Assembly: GCF_009910675.1 (NCBI RefSeq)
Contig: NZ_RSEJ01000014.1
Location: forward strand, 85,650 to 149,649
Direction: 5' to 3'
Source of the DNA: Photobacterium alginatilyticum
Lineage (GTDB): Bacteria > Pseudomonadota > Gammaproteobacteria > Enterobacterales > Vibrionaceae
DNA length: 64,000 nucleotides
The position numbers were made by a program, and so were the translations under genes. Position 1 is the first letter of the stretch. Every line of letters begins with the position of its first letter. Below, piece after piece: positions 37,164 through 45,090 of this stretch. Under the pieces are notes generated by a model, which was not told the origin of the DNA, did not search any database, and was given only the letters and a program-made list of their open reading frames with translations.

Positions 37164-37212
37164 CTGCCTCCTTGTTGACCGCGTCGGTTAGTTGCCAGTG
37201 TGCCAGGCTGCA

Positions 37213-37908
37213 TTATATTTCCTCGACTAACAGGTAGCCTTTACCGCGAAGGGTCTTGATGCGAGGCTTGCCGTCAGTTCGTTCAGGCAGTTTTTTGCGT
37301 AGGTTTGACACATGCATATCAATGGCACGATCGAACTGCGCCAGGCGCTTGCCCAGCACCTCAAGGCTGAGTTCATTCTTGGCAATGATTTTGCCCGGAT
37401 GCTGAATAAAGTAACTCAGCAAGGCCAGTTCGGTGCCGGTCATTTCTATCGGCTCTCCCTTGCAGAAGACTTCCTGTCGTCCCGGATAGATATCGATATC
37501 CTGATAGGTCAGGCAGTCGGGGGGATTATTGCGCGAGTCGTTACCGGCCGTTTGTGTCCGGCGCAAAATAGCCCGCATTCGTGCCAGCAGTTCGCGATCA
37601 CTGAAGGGTTTGGGCAGGTAGTCATCGGCACCGAGCTCCAGCCCCAGCACCCGGTCAATCTCTTCGCCTTTCGCCGTCAGCATGAGTACCGGCGTCGAAT
37701 AGCTTTCCCTGAGTTTGCGCAGCATTTCGGTACCGTTCATTTTCGGCATCATGACATCGAGCAGGATCAGATCGATGCTGTCATCGACTTTGCTGAGGCC
37801 CTGCTCGCCGTTATTGGCCTCCAGGATCTCGAACCCCTCCATTTCGAGGATATCGCTGAGTAATGAGGTCAGCTCCGTATCGTCGTCGACCAGCAGAATT
37901 TTTGCCAT
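37213..37908 (-). CDS. cpxR: Response regulator CpxR
   Basis: OmpR-type regulator. The ATG at 37908 gives 231 aa starting MAKILLVDDDTELTSLL; upstream in-frame codons are not homologous. Receiver domain: phospho-acceptor Asp in DLILLDVMMPKMNG near 51, Thr in VLMLTAKGEE, Lys in LPKPFSDREL. The C-terminal winged helix ends IKTLRGKGYLLVEE. It is divergent from cpxP, with a perfect CpxR box between them, so it is likely autoregulated. Confidence 0.95.
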   Translation of the reverse strand: MAKILLVDDDTELTSLLSDILEMEGFEILEANNGEQGLSKVDDSIDLILLDVMMPKMNGTEMLRKLRESYSTPVLMLTAKGEEIDRVLGLELGADDYLPKPFSDRELLARMRAILRRTQTAGNDSRNNPPDCLTYQDIDIYPGRQEVFCKGEPIEMTGTELALLSYFIQHPGKIIAKNELSLEVLGKRLAQFDRAIDMHVSNLRKKLPERTDGKPRIKTLRGKGYLLVEEI

Positions 37909-38023
37909 GTTAGCTACCTTATTGTTTCCGTCCCGCCCTATGCAGGTACATACGCGATATGGTGAATGGGATAGCCCCAGTATCGCTAATCTCGCAGCGG
38001 GAACCAAGTTAATGTCAGTTGGC

Positions 38024-38059
38024 TTTACGCAGTTTTACGTTCTTTAGACAGCAGTTTAC
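38024..38059. promoter_or_regulatory. CpxR-binding sites between cpxR and cpxP
   Basis: TTTAC-GCAGT-TTTAC at 38024-38038 is the exact complement of the consensus GTAAA-N5-GTAAA. A third TTTAC lies at 38055-38059. The site is about 80 bp upstream of cpxP and 115 bp upstream of cpxR, positioned to activate both. Confidence 0.85.
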
Positions 38060-38115
38060 CTTGTAGTCGTTATTCTTAACTCATACCCGCTGACGGACAT
38101 TTGGAGAAGAACATC

Positions 38116-38616
38116 ATGACTACATTCAAGAAAACACTGCTAATGGCAATTGCACTTCCTCTGGCTCTCGGCTCTGCCTCTGTGCTGGCTTTTGGCGGCG
38201 GTAAAGATGGTCACCACGGCGGCTATTTCGGTGGTAAAGGTGGCTGCGGTATGAAAGAGGGCTACAAGGTCTTCCGTAACCTGGATTTGACTGATGAGCA
38301 GAAGCAGAAAATGCAGGATATGCGCGAAGCCAACCGCGAGGCAATGAAAGCCAGCTTTGGCGAGCAGCATGCTGCAATGCAGGCCAACCACCAGAAAATG
38401 CAATCCTTGCTGCTGGCGGCCGATTTTGACGAAAACGCAGTCCGCGAACTGGCTCAGCAAATGTCAGAGCAGCAAACCGAGCGCCGAGTCACTATGCTGA
38501 AGAAACGTCATGAGATGCTGAATATTCTGACCGCCGAGCAAAAAGCAAAATACCAGCAGCTACAGGCAGATCGCGCTGAGCAATGCCAGGCTCGCTGGGC
38601 CGAAAAGAATCAGTAA
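38116..38616 (+). CDS. cpxP: CpxP-like periplasmic inhibitor (Spy/CpxP family)
   Basis: The 166-aa protein from ATG 38116 has a signal peptide (about residues 1-25, ending SVLAFG), then a Gly/His-rich stretch that may bind metal (GGKDGHHGGYFGGKGGCG). The helical domain contains two LTxxQ-type motifs, LTDEQKQKM near 58 and LTAEQKAKY near 141, which define the Spy/CpxP family. In E. coli CpxP binds CpxA and dampens the response. Divergent transcription from cpxRA and the CpxR box support the assignment. Confidence 0.9.
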   Translation: MTTFKKTLLMAIALPLALGSASVLAFGGGKDGHHGGYFGGKGGCGMKEGYKVFRNLDLTDEQKQKMQDMREANREAMKASFGEQHAAMQANHQKMQSLLLAADFDENAVRELAQQMSEQQTERRVTMLKKRHEMLNILTAEQKAKYQQLQADRAEQCQARWAEKNQ

Positions 38617-38633
38617 GTTGGCTCTCACGGATG

Positions 38634-38657
38634 AAGCCGCAGCCTAGGTTGCGGCTT
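38634..38657 (+). terminator. Hairpin after cpxP
   Basis: AAGCCGCA and TGCGGCTT form an 8-bp stem around GCCTAGGT, 18 bp after the stop. The following bases are only moderately T-rich. In E. coli the cpxP 3' end yields the small RNA CpxQ; whether this region does so is unknown. Confidence 0.55.
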
Positions 38658-39067
38658 ACATTTTGTTACTCAAACCAATAAATCCCTCAGTAAATTACCT
38701 TTCTCTATTATTTTTGTTATTAATTTTCACCGTAAAAAAGCTATACTGCGTGACATTGCCCAGTGAGTGCTTATGAATAGGTGTGATTATTATGGATGAA
38801 AATGCACAGTCGCCCGCGGTTATCACTCTTCCTAGATGCACGACTGGTGGCTCTGATGGCAGGATATATACTTAAGGCATGATCAAGCCTTACATGCGGT
38901 ATCTCCTTGGTCGTCAACCAGAATGCTAACAGTTTCGTTTCATATCCGTTGTCGGATCAGGCAAATATCATGCTGCTGGCTGAAGTCAGGGGTGATCGTG
39001 ATATGAATCAACAAAATTTTTTATCAAAATTGTAATACTTCTACATTAGTAGGAAAGTTACAGTTTA
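38658..39067. other. Gap between cpxP and the pfkA leader
   Basis: No gene supported. E. coli carries fieF here; no trace of it was recognised. One 27-codon frame (38792-38875) exists without a good ribosome site. The region presumably holds the pfkA promoter. Confidence 0.5.
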
Positions 39068-39132
39068 CACGAGCATAAGCCCGGCATGTCGGCTTATGGT
39101 GCCGAGAGGGGGAACCTCGGTAACTCGTGCCG
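39068..39132 (+). ncRNA. Candidate structured leader (three-way junction) upstream of pfkA
   Basis: An outer stem CACGAG (39068-39073)/CTCGTG (39124-39129) encloses two perfect hairpins: CATAAGCC/GGCTTATG (39074-39081/39091-39098) with a 9-nt loop, and CCGAG/CTCGG (39102-39106/39116-39120) with a 9-nt loop. Loop bases CGGCA (39082-39086) can pair with TGCCG at 39128-39132, giving a possible pseudoknot or a switch that competes with the outer stem. It ends 37 nt before the pfkA ATG. It is not a riboswitch class I recognise; function is inferred from structure and place only. Confidence 0.5.
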
Positions 39133-39169
39133 GATTTGATTTTTCAATTCCCAAAGTCAGAGGGTAACC

Positions 39170-40132
39170 ATGATTAAAAAGATTGGTGTATTGACCAGTG
39201 GTGGTGACGCACCTGGTATGAATGCGGCGGTTCGCGGTGTTGTTCGTGCTGCATTGTCAGAAGGCCTGGAAGTTTATGGTGTATATGACGGCTATCAGGG
39301 CCTGCATCAGAACCGTATTGAGAAGCTGACTCGCTCTAGCGTATCAGATGTGATCAATAAGGGTGGTACATTCCTGGGTTCAGCACGTTTTCCTGAGTTT
39401 AAAGACGAGAAGGTACGTGCACAGGCTATCGAGAACCTGAAAATTCACGGTATCGACGCACTGGTTGTGATCGGCGGTGACGGTTCGTACATGGGTGCGA
39501 AGAAGCTGACTGAAATGGGCTATCCATGTATCGGTCTGCCGGGCACCATTGATAATGACGTAGCAGGAACTGATTACACGATTGGTTACCTAACGGCGCT
39601 GAACACGGTTATTGATGCCATTGACCGTCTGCGTGATACGTCTTCTTCTCACCAGCGTATCTCAATTGTTGAGGTAATGGGTCGTCACTGTGGTGATCTT
39701 ACCCTGATGTCTGCGATTGCCGGTGGTTGTGAATATATCATCACACCGGAAACAGGCCTGAACAAAGAAGAGCTGCTGGCGAAGATCAAAGAAGGGATCT
39801 ACAAAGGCAAGAAGCATGCGATTATCGCACTGACTGAGCTGATGACGGATGCCAACGAGCTGGCGAAGTACATCGAAGATGAAACGGGCCGTGAAACGCG
39901 CGCGACAGTGCTTGGTCACATTCAGCGTGGCGGACAACCAACGGCATTTGACCGTATTCTTGCATCTCGCATGGGCGCGTATGCGGTTGATCTTCTGATG
40001 GAAGGCCAAGGCGGTCGCTGTGTGGGGATCCAGAATGAAAAAATGGTTCACCACGACATCATCGATGCGATTGAAAACATGAAACGTCCTATCCGCAAAG
40101 ATCTGTACGATCTGGCAGACAAGCTGTTCTAA
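39170..40132 (+). CDS. pfkA: ATP-dependent 6-phosphofructokinase
   Basis: Commits fructose 6-phosphate to glycolysis. The 320-aa protein matches E. coli Pfk[14 protein letters not shown] near residue 11 (ATP), [12 protein letters not shown] near 103, catalytic [14 protein letters not shown] near 124-137, and MGRHCGD near 170. Allosteric-site residues are plausible. An AGAGGG ribosome site precedes the ATG, and a structured leader lies upstream. Convergent with tpiA. Confidence 0.97.
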   Translation: MIKKIGVLTSGGDAPGMNAAVRGVVRAALSEGLEVYGVYDGYQGLHQNRIEKLTRSSVSDVINKGGTFLGSARFPEFKDEKVRAQAIENLKIHGIDALVVIGGDGSYMGAKKLTEMGYPCIGLPGTIDNDVAGTDYTIGYLTALNTVIDAIDRLRDTSSSHQRISIVEVMGRHCGDLTLMSAIAGGCEYIITPETGLNKEELLAKIKEGIYKGKKHAIIALTELMTDANELAKYIEDETGRETRATVLGHIQRGGQPTAFDRILASRMGAYAVDLLMEGQGGRCVGIQNEKMVHHDIIDAIENMKRPIRKDLYDLADKLF

Positions 40133-40153
40133 GACAGATTTTGCTTGATAGAT

Positions 40154-40182
40154 AAAAAGCCGACTTGTGAGTCGGCTTTTTT
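40154..40182 (+). terminator. pfkA terminator
   Basis: AAAAAGCCGAC and GTCGGCTTTTTT flank a 6-nt loop, 22 bp after the pfkA stop. Confidence 0.85.
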
Positions 40183-40213
40183 GTTTCTGTTGCTAGCGTG
40201 TGCCGGGCACTAA

Positions 40214-40237
40214 AAAGGCCACCCGAAGGTAGCCTTT
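40214..40237 (-). terminator. tpiA terminator
   Basis: AAAGGC-ACC and GGT-GCCTTT pair (one internal mismatch) around CGAA, followed on the minus strand by T residues, 25 bp after tpiA. Confidence 0.65.
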
Positions 40238-40261
40238 GTTATGCTTGATAATCAAACAAGA

Positions 40262-41032
40262 TTATTTTTTCGCTTTAGCGGCTGCTTTTGCGATAGCTGC
40301 GAAGCTTTCAGCGTTTAGTGCCGCACCGCCAACTAGCGCACCGTCGATGTCCGGCTGTGCGAAGTATGCTTCAGCGTTCTCAGGCTTAACAGAACCGCCG
40401 TACTGGATCACAACTTTCTTGGCTACTTCTTCGCTCTTTTCAGCGATGTGTGCACGGATAGCTGCGTGAATACGCTGTGCATCGTCAGCTGTAGCGGCTT
40501 TACCAGTACCGATTGCCCAGATTGGTTCGTAAGCGATGATTGCACCGTCTAGGGCTTCAACGCCCTGGGTGTTGATCACAGCATCGATCTGACGAGCACA
40601 TACTGCAACCGTTTCGCCAGCTTCGTTCTGAGCTTCAGACTCACCGATGCAAAGAACAGGTGTCAGGCCGTGCTCTTTTAGGAAAGCAAATTTCTTCGCT
40701 ACGAACTCGTCTGATTCGTTGTGGTATTCACGACGCTCAGAGTGGCCGATGATGATGTGGCTTGCACCGAAGTCTTTTAGCATCTCAGGAGAGATATCAC
40801 CTGTGAATGCGCCGCTTGCGTTAACGTCGACATTCTGTGCACCAAGGATGATTTTGCTTTCACCTTTGCCGATTAGCTGCTCAGCCAGGTCAAGGTACAT
40901 TGCTGGTGGAGCTACTGCTACGTCAACACCTTCAACACCTTTAAGTTCAGCATCAAGGCCCTTAAGTAGGTTAGATACCATTTCCTTGCTACCGTTTAGC
41001 TTCCAGTTACCCATAACCACAGGATGGCGCAT
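40262..41032 (-). CDS. tpiA: Triosephosphate isomerase
   Basis: Interconverts dihydroxyacetone phosphate and glyceraldehyde 3-phosphate. ATG 41032 gives 256 aa starting [14 protein letters not shown] with the catalytic Lys. The electrophilic His lies in IIGHSERR near 96, and the catalytic Glu with the flexible loop in [14 protein letters not shown] near 166-179. Six codons upstream in frame are excluded by homology. Strong optimal-codon use is consistent with high expression. Confidence 0.97.
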   Translation of the reverse strand: MRHPVVMGNWKLNGSKEMVSNLLKGLDAELKGVEGVDVAVAPPAMYLDLAEQLIGKGESKIILGAQNVDVNASGAFTGDISPEMLKDFGASHIIIGHSERREYHNESDEFVAKKFAFLKEHGLTPVLCIGESEAQNEAGETVAVCARQIDAVINTQGVEALDGAIIAYEPIWAIGTGKAATADDAQRIHAAIRAHIAEKSEEVAKKVVIQYGGSVKPENAEAYFAQPDIDGALVGGAALNAESFAAIAKAAAKAKK

Positions 41033-41410
41033 AGCTTTTCTCCAAATCAATTTGATGTAAATAATAATACCAAAAAGCGTAATTCTCTGATCTGATCAGA
41101 CAACTATGCTGTTTGGTATCCAGCCATTTTGTAAAAATATAACAGCCTTGGCTGATACTTTTACTGTCCAAAATCATTTCTGTGCTTGGTTGTACCTTTT
41201 TCAACAGAAAAAGTGAACTCTCGGCTGAAAATAATTTTAAATAATTTATTTTAGCAGATAAAAAAAGCAGAAAAAGACAGTGATCAATGGTTGAAAAACA
41301 ATCTAATTGCTTGGCTTGTCAGCAATAGATCAGGTAAGTTGGGTCATCTGGGATACAGTTTCCTGTATTTTCAACGATTAACAGCATTTCTTAACGTCAT
41401 GGAGGAAGAT
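41033..41410. other. Intergenic region tpiA / tautomerase-like gene
   Basis: No gene seen. A perfect palindrome CTGATC-T-GATCAG at 41087-41099, about 55 bp upstream of tpiA, could be an operator. The rest is A/T-rich and presumably holds promoters for both divergent genes. Confidence 0.45.
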
Positions 41411-41758
41411 GTGCCGAATCTTGTCATGGAATATGCCGATCCGGTTGCCGAACGTGTCAATGTACCGGGGTTGTTGGAAGACTTACACCAAATCTTATTA
41501 ACATGCGGCCTGTTTGAGCCCGACTCAGTGAAATGCCGCAGCTATCCCTGTCATACCTGGCTGGTAGGCACTGAGGGAGATCTCAATACCTTTATCCATA
41601 TCGAGCTGAGTATGCTGTCCGGGCGCACTGCGGAGCAAAAGCGGGAGCTGGCCAGAAGCTTGATATCGGTACTGGAGCAGCACGCAAGTACCATCAATAG
41701 CCTGACTGTCGATGTGCGCGACATGGATCGTGACAGTTTTATCAAGGTAAGCTGCTAA
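41411..41758 (+). CDS. 5-carboxymethyl-2-hydroxymuconate isomerase family tautomerase
   Basis: GTG at 41411, preceded by a strong GGAGGAAG site 2-9 nt upstream, gives 115 aa starting MPNLVMEYADPV, the right size for the HpcD/CHMI family. Family members use the N-terminal Pro after Met removal as catalytic base, and Pro2 is present only with this start. The longer open frame (ATG 41291) would bury that Pro. The rest of the 4-hydroxyphenylacetate pathway is absent nearby, so the real substrate is unknown. Confidence 0.8.
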   Translation: MPNLVMEYADPVAERVNVPGLLEDLHQILLTCGLFEPDSVKCRSYPCHTWLVGTEGDLNTFIHIELSMLSGRTAEQKRELARSLISVLEQHASTINSLTVDVRDMDRDSFIKVSC

Positions 41759-41774
41759 CGCGCTGCCTGCAGGC

Positions 41775-42122
41775 TCATTCTTCCCGTTGCTGGGGCAACA
41801 CCTCTTGCTTCTCTGACGGACGGGAGAAGGGCATTATCTTCGCCTGGTGTTCTGTTAGCGTCTCTGGCGCGTTCAGTGCCTGGGCAAAGCGTTTTAGCTG
41901 TACTTGCAGTTCGGCCATTAGCAGTATGTTGGTGTGGTTGGGGTTTTTCCCCTTGGCAATGACCTGATTGATATGGCTCATCTGGGCCCGGAGCCTGGGT
42001 TGCATCTCGGCACTGGCATTGCTGATGATTTCTTCGCTCATCGACAGCCGTAGTGCTTCCAGCTCGTCAGGTGCCTGTTCCGCCATTGCTCGTAACTCAT
42101 CAAAGGAAGGTAAATCCTGCAT
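41775..42122 (-). CDS. DUF3135 family protein
   Basis: From ATG 42122 (GGGAG site) the protein has 115 aa, MQDLPSFDELRAMAEQAP at the start. The helical LPSFDELR...LRLSMSEEIISNA pattern and a central RAQMSHINQVIAKGKNP are characteristic of DUF3135, a small cytosolic family of vibrios and relatives without known function. It is convergent with the tautomerase-like gene (16 bp apart). Confidence 0.75.
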   Translation of the reverse strand: MQDLPSFDELRAMAEQAPDELEALRLSMSEEIISNASAEMQPRLRAQMSHINQVIAKGKNPNHTNILLMAELQVQLKRFAQALNAPETLTEHQAKIMPFSRPSEKQEVLPQQREE

Positions 42123-42303
42123 AAAGGCTCCCACAATCTCGCCATCGGCGTCTATACCCACAAGATTCACCCTGAACGATGCGTGGGCTGGTATGTGTTA
42201 TGCCTTTAAAGGTAGCCAGTCCGTTTGTTGCGGACTGACTCAATTGTGAGACGTTGCATGAGATTGCAGTGAGACAAGGTGATCTTTGGCCGTTAGCTAA
42301 TGC

Positions 42304-43047
42304 CTACCAGTAGTGCTCCATGGTAATTTGGCCGGGCTTGCGGCGCAGGTTCTTGGTAAATCCCATCGACTCCAGCACGGCCTTGGTTTCACGGACCATT
42401 TCCGGGTTGCCGCAAAGCATGATCTGGCTTTTTTCGGGGCTGAGCGGCAGGCCGATATGGCGCTCCAGCATGCCATCGGCTATCGCCAGCGGGATCCGGC
42501 CCGGAAGCGACAAGGGGGCAGGTTCGCGGCTGACAAAGGGCTGGACGATCAACTGCTCCGGATACCGTGCCTTGAGCTCGTTAATTTCAGCCTGATAACT
42601 GAGATCGGCGGCGTAGCGAACCGCATGGATCAACACGACCTTGCGGAACCGGCGCCAGACATCGGCTTCACGCAGGATAGACAGGTAGGGGCCGATAGCG
42701 GTTCCGGTCGCCAGCAACCATAGGTGTTCGCTGTCGGGGACTTCATTGAGAGTGAAATAGCCATTGGCCCGTGCTGAAATAAACACGGTATCCTCGCTAT
42801 CAAGGGCATGGAGGCGTGGGGAGAGCAGGCCGTCGGCAACCCGGGTAGCATAGATCTCTATATTGTTATCGCTGGGGGGATTGACAAAGGAGTAGGCTCG
42901 CTGGACCATTTTGCCGTCAATTTCCAATCCAAGCTTGGTGAACTGCCCAGCCTTGAAGGGCTCTATATTTGCATGCAAGACAAGGCTAAACAGGTCACTA
43001 TTCCAGTGACGATTGGTGATAACCTTCGCGGGGATCCAGTCGGCCAT
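42304..43047 (-). CDS. fpr: Ferredoxin/flavodoxin-NADP+ reductase
   Basis: FAD enzyme that passes electrons between NADPH and ferredoxin or flavodoxin. The 247-aa protein has the FAD motif QRAYSFVNPPS near 49-59, the NADP-binding GTAIGPYLSILRE near 114, MLCGNPEMV near 209, and the bacterial C-terminus MEHYW. It lies 13 bp after a gene for a cysteine-containing transcription regulator, forming a probable redox-responsive pair. Confidence 0.94.
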   Translation of the reverse strand: MADWIPAKVITNRHWNSDLFSLVLHANIEPFKAGQFTKLGLEIDGKMVQRAYSFVNPPSDNNIEIYATRVADGLLSPRLHALDSEDTVFISARANGYFTLNEVPDSEHLWLLATGTAIGPYLSILREADVWRRFRKVVLIHAVRYAADLSYQAEINELKARYPEQLIVQPFVSREPAPLSLPGRIPLAIADGMLERHIGLPLSPEKSQIMLCGNPEMVRETKAVLESMGFTKNLRRKPGQITMEHYW

Positions 43048-43060
43048 AATAATCTCCTAA

Positions 43061-43678
43061 TTATGATTTTTGTATTCGATAAGCGCAGCGCCTCTCTCCG
43101 GCAATAATGTGTTCGTTTCGTTCGACGCGGTACTCGTTGCCCAACAGACGTTGGAAGACAGAAAGCTCTGATTTACATAGGGAAGGACAGCGCGTGGCGG
43201 CATGGCAGATCGGGCAGTGGTTTTCCACCAGAATGAAGTCTTCACCGTCCTGGTGAAGCTGGGCCATGTAGCCTTCCTGTTCCCTCAGTGTAGTTAGTAT
43301 TTCCAGTTTTTCTTTTACATTATAGCTGTTTGCCAATGCATGCCGATATTGTTCAAAGGTTTGATTCTCTCTGCGTTCAACCACCTGGTTGAGCCCGTCG
43401 GTCCCAAAGAGCTCCTCGACAGAATCAAGCATTTGAATAATAAGTTCGCCATGGCGGTCGGCAAAACGGCGGTGGCCCTTGCTGGTCAGGTTCCAGTGGC
43501 GGGTCGGGCGACCGACCTTGGCCTTGATGTCCTGGTAATCCACCAATCCGTCTTCCTCTAGCCCCTGCAGGTGCTGGCGTACGCCCATGGTCGTCAGTTT
43601 GAATTCTTCGGCCAGCACCTTGGCTGTGACGGGGCCATCCCGCTTCATGCGATAGAGTATTTTTTCAATCGTTTTCAT
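43061..43678 (-). CDS. Iron-sulphur cluster-type HTH transcription regulator (SufR-like, COG2345)
   Basis: ATG 43678 gives 205 aa beginning MKTIEKILYRMKRDGPVT. A winged helix-turn-helix (AKVLAEEFKLTTMGVRQHL near 19-37) is followed by a dimerisation helix and a C-terminal cysteine cluster: CPIC and CPSLC within 12 residues, plus a late Cys in GERRCAYRI. These could bind an Fe-S cluster as in SufR-type regulators. The wider open frame extends upstream without homology. It immediately precedes fpr and may adjust it to oxidative or iron stress (inference). Confidence 0.82.
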   Translation of the reverse strand: MKTIEKILYRMKRDGPVTAKVLAEEFKLTTMGVRQHLQGLEEDGLVDYQDIKAKVGRPTRHWNLTSKGHRRFADRHGELIIQMLDSVEELFGTDGLNQVVERRENQTFEQYRHALANSYNVKEKLEILTTLREQEGYMAQLHQDGEDFILVENHCPICHAATRCPSLCKSELSVFQRLLGNEYRVERNEHIIAGERRCAYRIQKS

Positions 43679-43810
43679 ATCAGCTGCTATTTCCTTTATT
43701 GGTTTATTATGTAGCCAGTTAAGTAAATAAAGCAACAGCTTTACAAAGTTAAGTATAAACCAGAAGTGCCTAGCCGGTGGGAGAGCCTGTTGTTGGTTGC
43801 GCAGACAAAA

Positions 43811-43835
43811 AAAGGCGTGCATCAAATGCACGCCT
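43811..43835 (-). terminator. glpX terminator
   Basis: AAGGCGTGCAT and ATGCACGCCTT form an 11-bp stem around CAA, followed on the minus strand by a T run, 22 bp after glpX. Confidence 0.8.
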
Positions 43836-43857
43836 TCGTTACAACCTGGAGGGCCGG

Positions 43858-44865
43858 TTACAGAATATGCCCTTTGACAGCATCGTCTTTGCGTGCCAGA
43901 TAATGGGTTGACTTGATGCGGCGGATAGTACGGCATTTGCCGCGGATCAGCAGGGTTTCCGTCGTGGCGATATCGCCCTGGCGGCTGATCCCGTCAAGCA
44001 GATCACCTTTGGTGATGCCGGTGCCGGCAAAGATCACATTGTCGCTCTGGGCCATGTCTTCCATACGCAGCACGATGTTCGGTTCGATACCCATTTCGCG
44101 GCAGCGTTCGATTTCAATCTGGCCCAACTGGCGGTTTTCCTCGCTGTCGCCTTTGACCTCGTGGCGCGGCAGCAGGCGGCCGTGCATGTCGCCGCCAAGG
44201 GCGCGGATCGCCGCCGCTGAGACGACACCTTCCGGCGCGCCGCCGATGCAGTACATGACGTCGACTTCGCTGTCCGGCATACAGGTCAGGATAGAAGCTG
44301 CCACATCACCGTCAGGCACGGCAAACACGCGTACACCCATTGTCTGCATCTGGGCAATCACCTCGTCATGACGAGGCTTGGCCAGCGTGGTAACTACCAG
44401 AGTATCGAGCGTTTTGCCCAGTGCCGAGGCAATGTTTTCCAGGTTTTCAGTCAGTGGCAGGCTTAGGTCGATACAGCCTTTGGCCGCCGGGCCGACAACC
44501 AGTTTTTCCATATACATATCAGGTGCTTTCAGGAACGAGCCTTTCTCGCCGGCAGCCAATACGGCGAGGGCGTTATTCTGGCCCATCGCCGTCATACGGG
44601 TGCCTTCGATAGGATCAACGGCAATATCGACGGCATCACCGCCGGTTCCTACTTTTTCGCCGATATACAGCATAGGCGCTTCATCAATCTCGCCCTCACC
44701 GATCACAATTTCGCCCTCGATCTCGGTCTGGTTGAGAAGGGTACGCATCACTTCCACGGCAGCGCCGTCAGCGGCGTTCTTGTCGCCGCGGCCAAGCCAT
44801 TTGTAGCCAGCCAGTGCTGCACCTTCGGTGACACGAGAAAATGCCATTGCTAAATCGCGTTTCAT
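43858..44865 (-). CDS. glpX: Class II fructose-1,6-bisphosphatase
   Basis: Gluconeogenic enzyme hydrolysing fructose 1,6-bisphosphate. The 335-aa protein shows GEGEIDEAPML near 57, the metal-binding DPIEGT near 85-90, and AAAIRALGGDMHGRL near 215, all of the GlpX family. Its position after glpFK is as in E. coli, but a strong terminator between glpK and glpX implies a separate promoter in the 225-bp gap. Confidence 0.95.
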   Translation of the reverse strand: MKRDLAMAFSRVTEGAALAGYKWLGRGDKNAADGAAVEVMRTLLNQTEIEGEIVIGEGEIDEAPMLYIGEKVGTGGDAVDIAVDPIEGTRMTAMGQNNALAVLAAGEKGSFLKAPDMYMEKLVVGPAAKGCIDLSLPLTENLENIASALGKTLDTLVVTTLAKPRHDEVIAQMQTMGVRVFAVPDGDVAASILTCMPDSEVDVMYCIGGAPEGVVSAAAIRALGGDMHGRLLPRHEVKGDSEENRQLGQIEIERCREMGIEPNIVLRMEDMAQSDNVIFAGTGITKGDLLDGISRQGDIATTETLLIRGKCRTIRRIKSTHYLARKDDAVKGHIL

Positions 44866-45033
44866 TGTTACTCCAGAAAGAAAAAAGGCCCAAAAAAATC
44901 TGGCGCGATTTTATCACAGCTTGGGTGAAACGTTTGCGTTAATTTTTTGCCGCCGAAATGGCGCTATATTCGCGAAGATGGAGGCGCTTGCGTCCAGCGA
45001 CGCGTGATTGCCAGCGTGGAAGCGAGAATAAAA

Positions 45034-45060
45034 AAGAAGGCCTGCATTGCTGGCCTTCTT
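45034..45060 (-). terminator. Terminator between glpK and glpX
   Basis: AAGAAGGCC and GGCCTTCTT form a 9-bp stem around a 9-nt loop, with a T run on the minus strand, 31 bp after the glpK stop. Confidence 0.8.
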
Positions 45061-45090
45061 GAGGGGGGAACTCAGAGGGAGTGTATGCTG

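Noticed and set aside
38792..38875. 27-codon frame between cpxP and pfkA
   Set aside because: Short, weak ribosome site, no recognisable product.
39068..39132. tRNA or tRNA-like gene
   Set aside because: The fold has only three stems, lacks a T-loop GTTCRA and anticodon arm, and is too short.
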